Translations under genes and position numbers: made by a program
DNA from: Acidobacteriota bacterium
GTDB lineage: Bacteria; Acidobacteriota; Vicinamibacteria; Vicinamibacterales; JAKQTR01
NCBI GenBank assembly: GCA_029562975.1
Contig: JAKQTR010000053.1
Span: 28,147 to 92,146 of the forward strand
DNA length: 64,000 bases
Reading direction: 5' to 3'
Part shown: positions 35,886 to 44,683 of the stretch, piece after piece
Numbering within the stretch: the first letter of the stretch is position 1
Layout: every line of letters starts with the position of its first letter
Notes under the pieces: model-generated
Databases searched by the model: none
Told to the model about the DNA's origin: nothing
What the model saw: the letters and a program-made list of their open reading frames with translations, nothing else

Positions 35886-38120
35886 TCACGCCGTGCGTCG
35901 CGAGCCGGGCCAGATCGCCCGGCCCACGAAGACCAGGAGCAGGGCCGCGCCGGCCAGGAAGACCAGGTCCGGCACGACGCGCGCCAGGGCGAGCGCCCGG
36001 ATGACCTCGCCGGAGGCGATCTCCGGGCTGCGCGCGTACCACATGCCGTCGCGAACCGCGTAGTAGAACTGGTAGAAGCCGGACGGCACGAGGCTCACGA
36101 AGGTCATGAGCGCGAGGCCGCCGTTCAGGCCCCAGAAGCTCCACTTCAGCAGCGTGTCGGACCATCCCGCCCGGCTGACGGTGTGCCTCATCGAGAAGAG
36201 CATCAGGGAGATGGCCAGCAGGCCGTACACCCCGAAGAGCGCGGTGTGGGAGTGGATCGGCGTGGTGTTGATGCCCTGGATGTAGTAGAGCACGATTGGC
36301 GGATTGATGAGGAACCCGAACACGCCTGCCCCGAGCATGTTCCAGAAGGCGACCGACACGAAGAAGTAGATCGGCCAGCGGTACGGATTGGATCCGGCTC
36401 CCCCGGCCGCGCGCAGGTTGTGGACCGCTTCGAAGCCGACGAGCGTCAGCGGCACGACCTCGAGCGCCGAGAACACCGCCCCGAGGGCGATGATCGGCGT
36501 GGCCGCGCCGGTCCAGTACAGGTGATGGAACGTGCCGATGACGCCGCTGCCGAGGTAGAGGAAGATGCTGAAGTACACGGTGCGCAGCGCGAAGCGGGGG
36601 CCCACGACCCCGATGCGCGCCAGCAGGAACGCCATGAACACCGTGGCGAAGACCTCGAAGAAGCCTTCGACCCACAGGTGGACGACCCACCACCGCCAGT
36701 ACTCGGCGTTCGAGAGGTGGCTGCCCTTCCCGTACAGCAGCCCCACCATGTAGAAGGCCGGGATGGCAATGGCGCTGTACAGGAGCAGGTGCGTGATGCC
36801 GCCGGCGTCCTTCTCGCTGGTGAGCGCCGGCCGGATGGCGCGCACGACCAGCACGAGCCAGATGATCATGCCGGCGATGAGCAGCACCTGCCAGAGGCGG
36901 CCGAGCTCGATGTACTCGTAGCCCTGGTGGCCCAGCATGAAGCCGTCGCCGCCGAACGCGCCCTGAATCGACGCGTACGTGCCGCCGAGCGCGCCGAGCA
37001 CCACCACGACGACGGCGGCGAGGAGCACCCAGACCAGCGTGCCCTGGTGCTTGGGCTCGCGCCCGACGTACGGACCGATGAACAACCCCGCGGCGAGGAA
37101 GCACGTCGCGATGAAGAAAATGCCGAGCTGGAGGTGCCAGGTGCGCACGGCGGCGTAGGGCAGGACGCCGCCGATGGGCACGCCGAGGAAGCTCGTGCCC
37201 TCGACCGTGAAGTGCGCCGTCAGGGAGCCCAGGGCGCCCTGCAGCAGGAACAGCACGATCGCGATGAAGAAGTACGCGAGCGTGGCCTTCTGGCTCGGCG
37301 TCGGCGCGGGCTCGCCGAGCGTCGTCACGGGCGAGGCGGCGTAGTCGTCCTCCCTGACGTACTTCTGGTAGAGGAAGATGGCCGCCGCGATGCCGAGGAT
37401 GAGCAGGATGACGCTGACGATCGACCAGATGAGGGCGTCCGGCATCGGCCGGTTGCCGACGAGCGGATCGAAGGGCCAGTTGCTCGTGTAGGTGTGGGAC
37501 TCGCCCGGGCGGTTGGTGCCGGCGGCCCAGGCGAGCCACGAGAAGAAGCTGGCGACGAGGCGGCCTTCCTCCGGGCTGCGGACGATGTTCGCCTGAAGGC
37601 CCATGCGCGAGTCGCCCCGCTCGAAGAGCTCGGTGTAGTAGCGGACCAGGCTCGCGTGGGCGTCGGCCTGGAAGTCGGTGAACGTCAGCCGGCCGGACGC
37701 CGCGTCGTACCGGTTGGTCTTTTGTTCCTCAATCGCGAGCGCCGTCACGCGGGCGCGGGTCGCCGCGTCGAGGCGCTCGAGGTCGGCCTGCGTGAAGGCG
37801 GCGGCCTCTTCGGGGGTCTTCCCCAGGTGCCGCGCGGCAACGAACAGGCCCATCCGGTGCAGGTAGTCGGCCGACCAGTCGGGAGCGAGGTAGGCGCCGT
37901 GCCCCCAGATGCTGCCCATGTGCTGGCCGCCGCGGCTGTAGAAGTAGTTCTGGCCGCCGATGACGTCGGCCCCGGAGTACACCGGCTGGCCGGCGGGCGT
38001 GACGACCTCGGCTGGGATCGGGGGCTTCTCGCGGTTCATGAGGTGGCCTCCGAACAGGAGCACTCCGAAGGCCAGGACCAGGATGAACAGCAGAACCGCT
38101 CGTGTCCTCGCGTTCTCCAC
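35886..38120 (-). CDS. norZ: Quinol-dependent nitric oxide reductase (qNOR)
   Basis: 744-aa membrane enzyme combining the NorC-like N-terminal extension and NorB-like catalytic core of qNOR. Heme and FeB ligand regions are visible: HLWVEGFFEVFATVFMAFLL (His and the catalytic Glu), GVIGTFHHLYWTG (paired His) and HSHTALFGVYG. The N-terminal part has GQNYFYSRGGQHMGSIWGHGAY, typical of qNOR. It reduces 2 NO to N2O with quinol electrons, detoxifying NO. GTG 38120 has GGAGGG 7 nt upstream. It is followed by the cupin gene and preceded by a strong promoter with an operator in its spacer. Confidence 0.92.
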   Translation of the reverse strand: MENARTRAVLLFILVLAFGVLLFGGHLMNREKPPIPAEVVTPAGQPVYSGADVIGGQNYFYSRGGQHMGSIWGHGAYLAPDWSADYLHRMGLFVAARHLGKTPEEAAAFTQADLERLDAATRARVTALAIEEQKTNRYDAASGRLTFTDFQADAHASLVRYYTELFERGDSRMGLQANIVRSPEEGRLVASFFSWLAWAAGTNRPGESHTYTSNWPFDPLVGNRPMPDALIWSIVSVILLILGIAAAIFLYQKYVREDDYAASPVTTLGEPAPTPSQKATLAYFFIAIVLFLLQGALGSLTAHFTVEGTSFLGVPIGGVLPYAAVRTWHLQLGIFFIATCFLAAGLFIGPYVGREPKHQGTLVWVLLAAVVVVVLGALGGTYASIQGAFGGDGFMLGHQGYEYIELGRLWQVLLIAGMIIWLVLVVRAIRPALTSEKDAGGITHLLLYSAIAIPAFYMVGLLYGKGSHLSNAEYWRWWVVHLWVEGFFEVFATVFMAFLLARIGVVGPRFALRTVYFSIFLYLGSGVIGTFHHLYWTGAATPIIALGAVFSALEVVPLTLVGFEAVHNLRAAGGAGSNPYRWPIYFFVSVAFWNMLGAGVFGFLINPPIVLYYIQGINTTPIHSHTALFGVYGLLAISLMLFSMRHTVSRAGWSDTLLKWSFWGLNGGLALMTFVSLVPSGFYQFYYAVRDGMWYARSPEIASGEVIRALALARVVPDLVFLAGAALLLVFVGRAIWPGSRRTA

Positions 38121-38196
38121 GACTCAACCCTCCGGTTCCCGACTGAGCGTCTGCTGCTGCCACGCGCGCGGCGACGTGCGGGAACCCACGACCATC

Positions 38197-38226
38197 ACTA
38201 TAGGGTGAGTAATCGCTTACTTACAA
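38197..38226 (-). promoter_or_regulatory. Promoter with operator-like palindrome for qNOR
   Basis: On the minus strand TTGTAA (38226-38221) and TATAGT (38202-38197) are 18 nt apart. The spacer carries AGTAATCGCTTACT (38208-38221), a 14-bp near-perfect palindrome. Its half-site GTAAGCG matches the GTAAACG half of the 34953-34968 palindrome, suggesting one regulator for both. Confidence 0.6.
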
Positions 38227-38437
38227 GCGGCGCCGGCCGGGCGCATCCTGCCCTCCCTCGGGCCGTCCGGCCCGGCCCCCGCCGATCGGGCGCGCGCCGC
38301 GACCGCTGTCGGGCGCCGGAGACTCACGCGACGCAGGGCGCGGATGGGCCGGCGGGGTCCCTCCCGGGCGGCAGGCCCGCGCCCGGACGCGCGCCTGGCG
38401 ACCTGCGGCCGGCGCCGTGGTATGCTGGCTTGGGACC

Positions 38438-38776
38438 ATGACCCGGTTGCGGCGTTTCACGTGCGCTCCCGCGATTGCGGTGCTGCTGCTGGCGGCGGCC
38501 TGGAGCGACATCGTGCTTCACGGGTTCGTCGAACTCGACAGCGCGCCGATCGGCCTGTCGGGCCCCTCGCCCGCGCTCGCCGCGGGCTCCGGCGCCATCG
38601 GCGCGCAGCAGACCCCGCCCGACCACTGCTTCTGTCACAGCGTTTCGATGGGAGCGCGCTCGCTGCCTCTGGCGGCCGTCTTCGAGCTTCTCGGGAGCGC
38701 CTGGCCGCCTCTCACCCCGTCCGCCGTCCGCGCCGATCGCCGCCCCGCCGACCAGCCTCCCAGGCCCGTCGCGTAG
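38438..38776 (+). CDS. Small exported protein with HCFCH motif, leader of the metal-efflux operon
   Basis: 112-aa protein with a signal segment (CAPAIAVLLLAAAWSDIV). After a low-complexity Ala/Pro stretch comes PPDHCFCHSVS, with two His and two Cys spaced like a metal site. No family name was recognised. It precedes the CzcCBA-type genes by 55 nt on the same strand, so a periplasmic metal-binding or sensing role is likely but inferred. ATG 38438 is chosen because TATGCT lies 11 nt upstream and the signal peptide starts there; an ATG at 38417 would add seven residues. Confidence 0.6.
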   Translation: MTRLRRFTCAPAIAVLLLAAAWSDIVLHGFVELDSAPIGLSGPSPALAAGSGAIGAQQTPPDHCFCHSVSMGARSLPLAAVFELLGSAWPPLTPSAVRADRRPADQPPRPVA

Positions 38777-38831
38777 TCCGCCCGCTCCCGTTCTCTTCAC
38801 GCCAACTCCCGTTCGCGATCGTGAGACTGCC

Positions 38832-40121
38832 ATGCGAAGTGTCCTGTTCGTAGTCGTCGGCGTGGCGCTTGCCGCCGATGCCGCTGCCCAGTCGCCCGAC
38901 AGCCCGATGACGCTTACGCTCGACGCCGCGCTCCGCATCGCCGAGGCGCGCAACCCGGGCGTGGTCGTCGCGCAGCAGGCCGCCGCAGCGGCCGAGGCGG
39001 ATCTCGCCGGCGCCAGTCGCCGGCCCAATCCCTCCCTTTCGTTGGGATCGGAGGGCCTGCTCTCCCGACCGAGCACGCCGTTTGCGGACGGCCAGCAGAT
39101 CCAGCTCGCGCTCCAGCAGGAACTGGAGACCGGGGGCCGGCGGGGGCTGCGGACCGAGCAGGCGCGGCTCGCCCTCGACTCGTCGCGGGCGACGGCACAG
39201 GACGCGCTCCGCCAGCTCCGCTTCGACGTCCGGCTCGCCTACCTGCGGGTGGTGCTCGCCAAGGCCGACGAGGAGGTCACGCGGGAGACACTCGCGGAGA
39301 TCGACCGGGTGCTGGCCATCAACCGTGCGCGGTACGACGCCGGCGAGCTGGCGGGGGTCGAGCTTCGCAGGCTGCAGGTCGAGCGGTTCCGCTTCGCCGA
39401 CGAGGCGTTCGCGTCCGAGCTGGAGCTGAAGCGCGCCCGAAGCGAGCTCCTCGCGCTGCTCGATCTCCGCCCGCTCGACAGGCCCTTCGACGTGGTGGAC
39501 GAGCTGGCGTCGCCGGCAGAGGCGCCGCTGCCATCGGCCCAGGCTGACGCGGCAGCCGGGGTTTCGCTCGACCGGGCGCTGACGGCGCGGCCTGACCTGC
39601 AGGCCGCGCGCCACGACGTCGAGCGGGCCGAGGCCGGCATCCGTCTCCAGCGCGCCCTCGGCCGGCCGACGCTCGTCGTCGGAGCGGGCGTGCAGCGGGA
39701 CTACGGGTCGAACGGCCTGGTGTTCTCCGTCGGCATGCCCCTGCCGATCTTCAATCGCAACGAGGCCGGCGTCAGGCGCGGGACGGCCGAGCGGCGCCAG
39801 GCCGAGGCCGCGCAACGGGCCGCCGAGGCGCGCGTCGCCCTCGAGGTCCGGCAGGCGCTGGACGCCGCGGATGTCGCCCGCCGGCGCCTGGCCTACATCG
39901 AGGGCGAGTACCTCCGCAGCGCCCGCGAAGCGCGCGACATCGTGCTCGCGTCGTACCGGAGCGGCGCGGCTTCGCTCATCGACTATCTGGACGCGGAGCG
40001 CGCGCTTCGCGAAGCCCTTCGCACCCGGAACCGCGCGCGGTTCGATCACCGGGTCAGCGTGTTTCAGTACGAGGCCGCCGTGGGAGCGCCCGCGCCGGGC
40101 CCGGAAAGGAACCGTCCATGA
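38832..40121 (+). CDS. Heavy-metal efflux outer-membrane channel (CzcC/CusC family)
   Basis: 429-aa TolC-superfamily protein with a signal peptide (SVLFVVVGVALAADAAAQ). Typical features are LTLDAALRIAEARNPGV at the start of the first repeat, QIQLALQQELETGGRRGLR, NRARYDAGELAGVELRRLQ, and VVGAGVQRDYGSNGLVFSVGMPLPIFNRNEAGVR. It is the outer-membrane exit of the HME-RND pump encoded next. The frame is open upstream to 38475, but conserved sequence and signal begin at ATG 38832. The stop overlaps the adaptor start (ATGA). Confidence 0.88.
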   Translation: MRSVLFVVVGVALAADAAAQSPDSPMTLTLDAALRIAEARNPGVVVAQQAAAAAEADLAGASRRPNPSLSLGSEGLLSRPSTPFADGQQIQLALQQELETGGRRGLRTEQARLALDSSRATAQDALRQLRFDVRLAYLRVVLAKADEEVTRETLAEIDRVLAINRARYDAGELAGVELRRLQVERFRFADEAFASELELKRARSELLALLDLRPLDRPFDVVDELASPAEAPLPSAQADAAAGVSLDRALTARPDLQAARHDVERAEAGIRLQRALGRPTLVVGAGVQRDYGSNGLVFSVGMPLPIFNRNEAGVRRGTAERRQAEAAQRAAEARVALEVRQALDAADVARRRLAYIEGEYLRSAREARDIVLASYRSGAASLIDYLDAERALREALRTRNRARFDHRVSVFQYEAAVGAPAPGPERNRP

Positions 40122-41347
40122 CGATTGAACGGATCGCCCTCGCCCTGCTCGCGGCCCTCGCGCTCGCGGCGTCGGGCGCGTGCGGCGGGAACAGCCGCAG
40201 CCGGCCGGAGGCCGGCGATCACGACGCCGGGCCTCACGAGGACGCCTCCGCCGGGCGCAACATCGTCCACGTGGCGCCCGACCTTCAGCGCAAGTGGGGC
40301 ATCGGCGTCGCGGAGGCCAGCCGCGCCGCGCTTCCCGGCACCATCACGGTCCCTGGCGTTCTGGCGCTCGACCCGCAGCGCAGCGGCCAGGTGTCGTCGC
40401 CCCTCGACGGCAAGGTGGCCTCCGTCGGGGCCCAGGTCGGCGACGAAGTGCGCCGCGGCCAGGCCCTCGTCACGGTGCACGCGCCGGCTCTCGCCCAGGC
40501 CAAGACCGCCTATCTGCAGGCCGCGGCGAGACTCGCACTCGCCCGCCGGGAGTCCGAGCGGGCCGACGTCCTCCTCGAGCGGGAGGCCATCGACCAGCAG
40601 GAGCACCTCCGGCGGCGGACCGCGTACGAGAACGCCTCGAGCGAGTTCGCCGCGGCCGAGTCGAGCCTGCATTCGTACGGCCTCGATCAGGCCGCCCTCG
40701 AGCGGCTCCTGCAGCAGGCCCGACGGCCCGACGCCGCCGGCGCGGCGCTCGACGGGATTGCCGAGCCGTACCTGAGGCTGGCCAGCCCGACCTCCGGCCG
40801 CGTGATCGAGCGGGACGTGGTCGTCGGCCAGCACGTCGAGCCGCGGCAGACGCTGCTGGTCGTGGCGGACCTTTCGACGCTCTGGGCGCTGCTCGACGCG
40901 CGTGAGGCCGACCTGCCGCTCGTCGCCCGCGGCCAGGCCGTGCGCATCACCGCCGGCGTCTACCCCGGCCGCGCCTGGTCGGGGCGTGTCGATCACGTCG
41001 GCGACGTGGTGGACGAGAAGACCCGCACGGTGAAGGTCCGGGTCGTGGTCCGAAACGACGAACGCCTGCTGAAACCCAACATGTTCGTCCAGGGCGAGTT
41101 TCCCACCGCCGCCGTGCGCGACGCGCTGACCGTGCCGCTCGACGCGGTCCAGACGATCGGCGGCGAGCCCGTGGTCTTCGTCCGCGAGGGGGCCGGCCGC
41201 TTCGCCGCGCGCCCGGTGGAGATCGGCGGCCGCGCCGGCGATCGCCGGGTCGTGCTGAAGGGGCTGGACGAGGGCGAGGCGGTGGTCGTCGCCGGCGCGT
41301 TCACGCTGAAGGCGGAACTCCTGAAATCGACGCTGGCTGGCGAATAG
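40118..41347 (+). CDS. Heavy-metal RND adaptor lipoprotein (CzcB/CusB family)
   Basis: 409 aa. Lipoprotein signal with Cys in ASGACGG, then a His/Asp-rich segment (PEAGDHDAGPHEDA) likely to bind metal. The conserved core includes GVLALDPQRSGQVSSPLDGKV, SPTSGRVIERDVVVGQHVEP, WALLDAREADLP, and GDVVDEKTRTVKVRVVV followed by LLKPNMFVQGEF. It links CzcA to CzcC across the periplasm. The start overlaps the channel gene by 4 nt, and the czcA gene begins 20 nt after its stop. Confidence 0.9.
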   Translation: MTIERIALALLAALALAASGACGGNSRSRPEAGDHDAGPHEDASAGRNIVHVAPDLQRKWGIGVAEASRAALPGTITVPGVLALDPQRSGQVSSPLDGKVASVGAQVGDEVRRGQALVTVHAPALAQAKTAYLQAAARLALARRESERADVLLEREAIDQQEHLRRRTAYENASSEFAAAESSLHSYGLDQAALERLLQQARRPDAAGAALDGIAEPYLRLASPTSGRVIERDVVVGQHVEPRQTLLVVADLSTLWALLDAREADLPLVARGQAVRITAGVYPGRAWSGRVDHVGDVVDEKTRTVKVRVVVRNDERLLKPNMFVQGEFPTAAVRDALTVPLDAVQTIGGEPVVFVREGAGRFAARPVEIGGRAGDRRVVLKGLDEGEAVVVAGAFTLKAELLKSTLAGE

Positions 41348-41367
41348 CCGCCTGGAGGCACGTTCCC

Positions 41368-44300
41368 ATGCTCGAACGACTGATGGCGCTGCCCCTCAGG
41401 AACCGGCTCGTCGTCGCGCTCGGCGTCCTGCTGATTGTCGCGCTCGGCACCTACGCCGTCCGCTCCATCCCGATCGACGCGTTCCCGGACGTGACCAACG
41501 TTCAGGTCGAGGTGGTGAGCACGGCCGCCGGCATGGCACCGCTCGAGATCGAGCAGTTCGTCACTCGCCCAATCGAGAACGGCATGCGCGGGTTGCCCGG
41601 CCTGCTGACGATGCGATCGGTGACCAAGTACGGCCTGTCGGTGATCACGCTGGTCTTCGGCGACGACGTGGACGTGTACTTCGCTCGGCAGCAGGTGCAC
41701 GAGCGCCTGTCGGGCGTCGAGCGGGCGCTTCCCGACGGCGTGGAGACCGAGATGGGGCCCATCGCGACGGCGATGGGCGAGATCTACCAGTACACGCTGG
41801 AGGGCGATCCGCCCGCCGGCCCCGGCGGCGAGGTCGCCAGGCTGACGCGGCTGCGGACGATTCAGGACTGGGTGGTGGCGCCGCTGCTCAAGAGCGTGGC
41901 CGGCGTCACCGAGATCAATTCCTTCGGCGGCTACCTGCAGCAGTACCACGTCGTGGCCGACCCGGACGCGCTGCTCGCGTACGGCCTCTCCGTGGACGAG
42001 GTCGCCGACGCGATCCGCAGCAACAACGCGAACGTCGGCGGCGGCATCGTCTCGCAGGGGCCGGAGCAGCGCATCATCCGAGGCGTGGGGCTCTTCAGGG
42101 ACGAGGAGGACATCCGCAGCGTCGTGCTGAAAGCCGAGCGCGGCACGCCGGTGACCATCCGCGAGGTCGGGGACGTCCGCGCGGGCCACGCCGTCCGGCA
42201 GGGCGCGTCGCAGATGAACGGCGAACGCGAGGTCGTGGGCGGCATCGTGATGATGCTCCGCGGCGAGAACAGCCGCGAGGTCTCCAAGAACGTCGAGGCC
42301 CGGGTCCGCGAGATCAATGCCAGCCGCATGCTCCCGGACGGGCTGCGCATCGTCCCATTCCACCGGCGATCGGAGATCGTCGGCGCGAGCACGCGCACCG
42401 TGCTCAAGGCCCTCGTCGAGGGCTCCGTCCTGGTGCTCGCCGTCCTCGCGGTCTTCCTGTGGAGCGTCCGCGGGGCGCTGGTCGTGATTGCCGCGCTGCC
42501 CGTCTCGGCCCTCCTGACCTTCATCGCGATGCGCTTCGCGGGGCTGGGGGCGAACCTCATGTCCCTCGGCGGCCTGGCCATTTCCGTCGGCATGGTCATC
42601 GACGCGACCATCATCCAGGTGGAGAACATCCAGCGCCACCTCGCCCGGCATCCGCCCGGGCCGGAAAAGCTCCGAACCGTGCTCCGGGCGGCCCTCGAGG
42701 TCCGGAAGCCGAGCATCTTCGGCGAGCTGATCATCGCCCTGACGTTCGTGCCCATCGCCGCCATGCAGGGCATGGAGGGCAAGATGTTCTCGCCCCTGGC
42801 CTACACGGTGGTGCTGGCGCTGCTCTCGTCGCTCCTGCTCTCCATCTTCGTGATCCCCACGCTGTGCCTGGCGGTTCTCAAGCCGGTCCGGCGGGAAAGC
42901 CCGGTGTTCGCCCTAGCCAGGCGCCTCTACCTGCCGTGGCTCTCGATCACGCTGCGCCGGCGCCGCGCAGTGCTTGGGGCCGCCGGCGCCGCGCTCATCG
43001 CGGCCCTGCTCCTGGTGCCGCGGCTGGGCACCGAGTTCGTGCCCGTCATGGACGAGGGCGCCTTCGACATGGACGTCCAGATGATCCCCGGCGTGTCGCT
43101 CGAGCAGGCCATGCAGACCGCAGGCGAGGTCGAGGCGCGCCTCAAGCGGTTCCCCGAGCTCGAGACCATCGTCTCCCGGACCGGCCAGACCGGCGTGGCG
43201 ATCGAGGCGCGGGGCGTGGACAAGACCGGGTTCGTCGGCACGCTCCTGCCGCGGTCGCGGTGGACGACGGCCGGCTCGCGCGACGAGCTGATCGCCAGAA
43301 TGCGGGACTCGCTCGCCGACATCCCCGGCATGGTCTTCAGCTTCAGCCAGCCGATCCAGTGCCGCATCGACGAACTCGTCGCGGGCACCCGCGCGCAGGT
43401 CATTCTCAAGCTGTTCGGCGACGACGCCGACCTCCTGAGGCGGAAGGCCGGCGAGCTGGCATCGGTGCTCGGTGCCGTCCCCGGCGCGGCCGACCTGGTG
43501 GTTGAGCGCGTGTCCGGCCAGCCGTACCTCGCCGTGACCGTCGATCGCGAGAAGGTCGCCCGCTACGGCGCCAACGCCGGCGACGTCCTGCGGGTGATCG
43601 AGATCGCCGTCGCCGGCAAGCCGCTGTCGCGCCTCTACCAGCAGAACCGGGTCTTCGACATCGCGCTCCGCTTTCCCGACGAGCGCCGGGGCTCGGTCGA
43701 GGCGCTCGGCGCGCTCCTCGTCGCGGTGCCCGGCGGGTACCGCGTGCCGCTGAGGGAGCTCGCCGACGTGAGGGCGATCGAAGGCCCCGCGCAGATCAGC
43801 CGGGAGAACGGTCAGCGGCGCATCGGCCTGGAGCTGAACGTCGTCGGGCGCGACATCGGCGGGTTCGTCAGCGAGGCCCGGCGCCGAATCGCGGAGCGCG
43901 TCGAGCTGCCGGCCGGCTATTACCTGAGCTGGGGAGGCCAGTTCGAGAACCAGCAGCAGGCCATGCGGCGCCTCGCGGTCATCACGCCCGTCGTGGCGGG
44001 CCTCATTTTCCTGCTGCTGCTCTTCACCTTCGACTCGGTCCAGCTGGCGGCGCTCGTCCTGGCCAACCTGCCCTTCGCGATGGTGGGCGGCGTGTTCGCG
44101 CTCTTCCTCTCCGGGCTGTACCTGTCCGTCCCGGCCTCTGTCGGCTTCATCGTCCTGTTCGGCGTCGCGGTGCTGAACGGCGTGGTGCTCGTCTCGCACA
44201 TCTCCGACCTTCGCGACGCCGGGGCGACCGTCGCCGACGCGGTGCGCATCGGCTGCGAAGACCGGCTCCGCCCGGTCCTCATGACCGCCAGCATCTCGAT

Positions 44301-44469
44301 CCTGAGCCTGATTCCGATGGTGCTGGCGACCGGCCCGGGCTCGGAGGTGCAGCGCCCCCTGGCCGTGGTCGTGATCGGAGGGCTTGCCACCTCGACCGCC
44401 CTCACGCTGCTCGTGCTGCCGACGCTGTATCAATGGCTCGCCCCGGGACGGAGGACGGCGCGGCCCTGA
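41368..44469 (+). CDS. Heavy-metal RND efflux pump (CzcA/CusA family)
   Basis: 1033-aa inner-membrane pump of the HME-RND class. Diagnostic pieces are SIPIDAFPDVTNVQVEVVS at the N-terminus, RGLPGLLTMRSVTKYGLSV, and GGLAISVGMVIDATIIQVENI in TM4, where a single aspartate replaces the DD pair of drug pumps. YQQNRVFDIALRFPDE follows in the porter region. It pumps divalent or monovalent transition metals out of the cell. Metal specificity (Zn/Co/Cd against Cu/Ag) is not decided by these motifs. The gene is complete; 214 nt follow before the next gene. Confidence 0.92.
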   Translation: MLERLMALPLRNRLVVALGVLLIVALGTYAVRSIPIDAFPDVTNVQVEVVSTAAGMAPLEIEQFVTRPIENGMRGLPGLLTMRSVTKYGLSVITLVFGDDVDVYFARQQVHERLSGVERALPDGVETEMGPIATAMGEIYQYTLEGDPPAGPGGEVARLTRLRTIQDWVVAPLLKSVAGVTEINSFGGYLQQYHVVADPDALLAYGLSVDEVADAIRSNNANVGGGIVSQGPEQRIIRGVGLFRDEEDIRSVVLKAERGTPVTIREVGDVRAGHAVRQGASQMNGEREVVGGIVMMLRGENSREVSKNVEARVREINASRMLPDGLRIVPFHRRSEIVGASTRTVLKALVEGSVLVLAVLAVFLWSVRGALVVIAALPVSALLTFIAMRFAGLGANLMSLGGLAISVGMVIDATIIQVENIQRHLARHPPGPEKLRTVLRAALEVRKPSIFGELIIALTFVPIAAMQGMEGKMFSPLAYTVVLALLSSLLLSIFVIPTLCLAVLKPVRRESPVFALARRLYLPWLSITLRRRRAVLGAAGAALIAALLLVPRLGTEFVPVMDEGAFDMDVQMIPGVSLEQAMQTAGEVEARLKRFPELETIVSRTGQTGVAIEARGVDKTGFVGTLLPRSRWTTAGSRDELIARMRDSLADIPGMVFSFSQPIQCRIDELVAGTRAQVILKLFGDDADLLRRKAGELASVLGAVPGAADLVVERVSGQPYLAVTVDREKVARYGANAGDVLRVIEIAVAGKPLSRLYQQNRVFDIALRFPDERRGSVEALGALLVAVPGGYRVPLRELADVRAIEGPAQISRENGQRRIGLELNVVGRDIGGFVSEARRRIAERVELPAGYYLSWGGQFENQQQAMRRLAVITPVVAGLIFLLLLFTFDSVQLAALVLANLPFAMVGGVFALFLSGLYLSVPASVGFIVLFGVAVLNGVVLVSHISDLRDAGATVADAVRIGCEDRLRPVLMTASISILSLIPMVLATGPGSEVQRPLAVVVIGGLATSTALTLLVLPTLYQWLAPGRRTARP

Positions 44470-44683
44470 CACGACCGCACCGGCTGCGGCGCGAGGCGTG
44501 AGCCGGGACCGGGACGGCAGCGCCGTCTGCCGGCACGCCGCCTCGCGAGGCCCGGCACGCCGTCCGCCGGAGCCGGGAGCAGGACGGGGATGCGCACGCC
44601 GGCCCGTCCGGCAGACGGATCCAGGCGCTCGGCGGCGCGCCAATCCCGGCACCCGGGTGTAAGATGGGCGGCGTGAGGGGGCG

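Noticed and set aside
35802..38441. 879-aa plus-strand frame opposite qNOR
   Set aside because: Charged His/Arg/Glu-rich shadow, complementary to the qNOR membrane protein; no recognisable domain.
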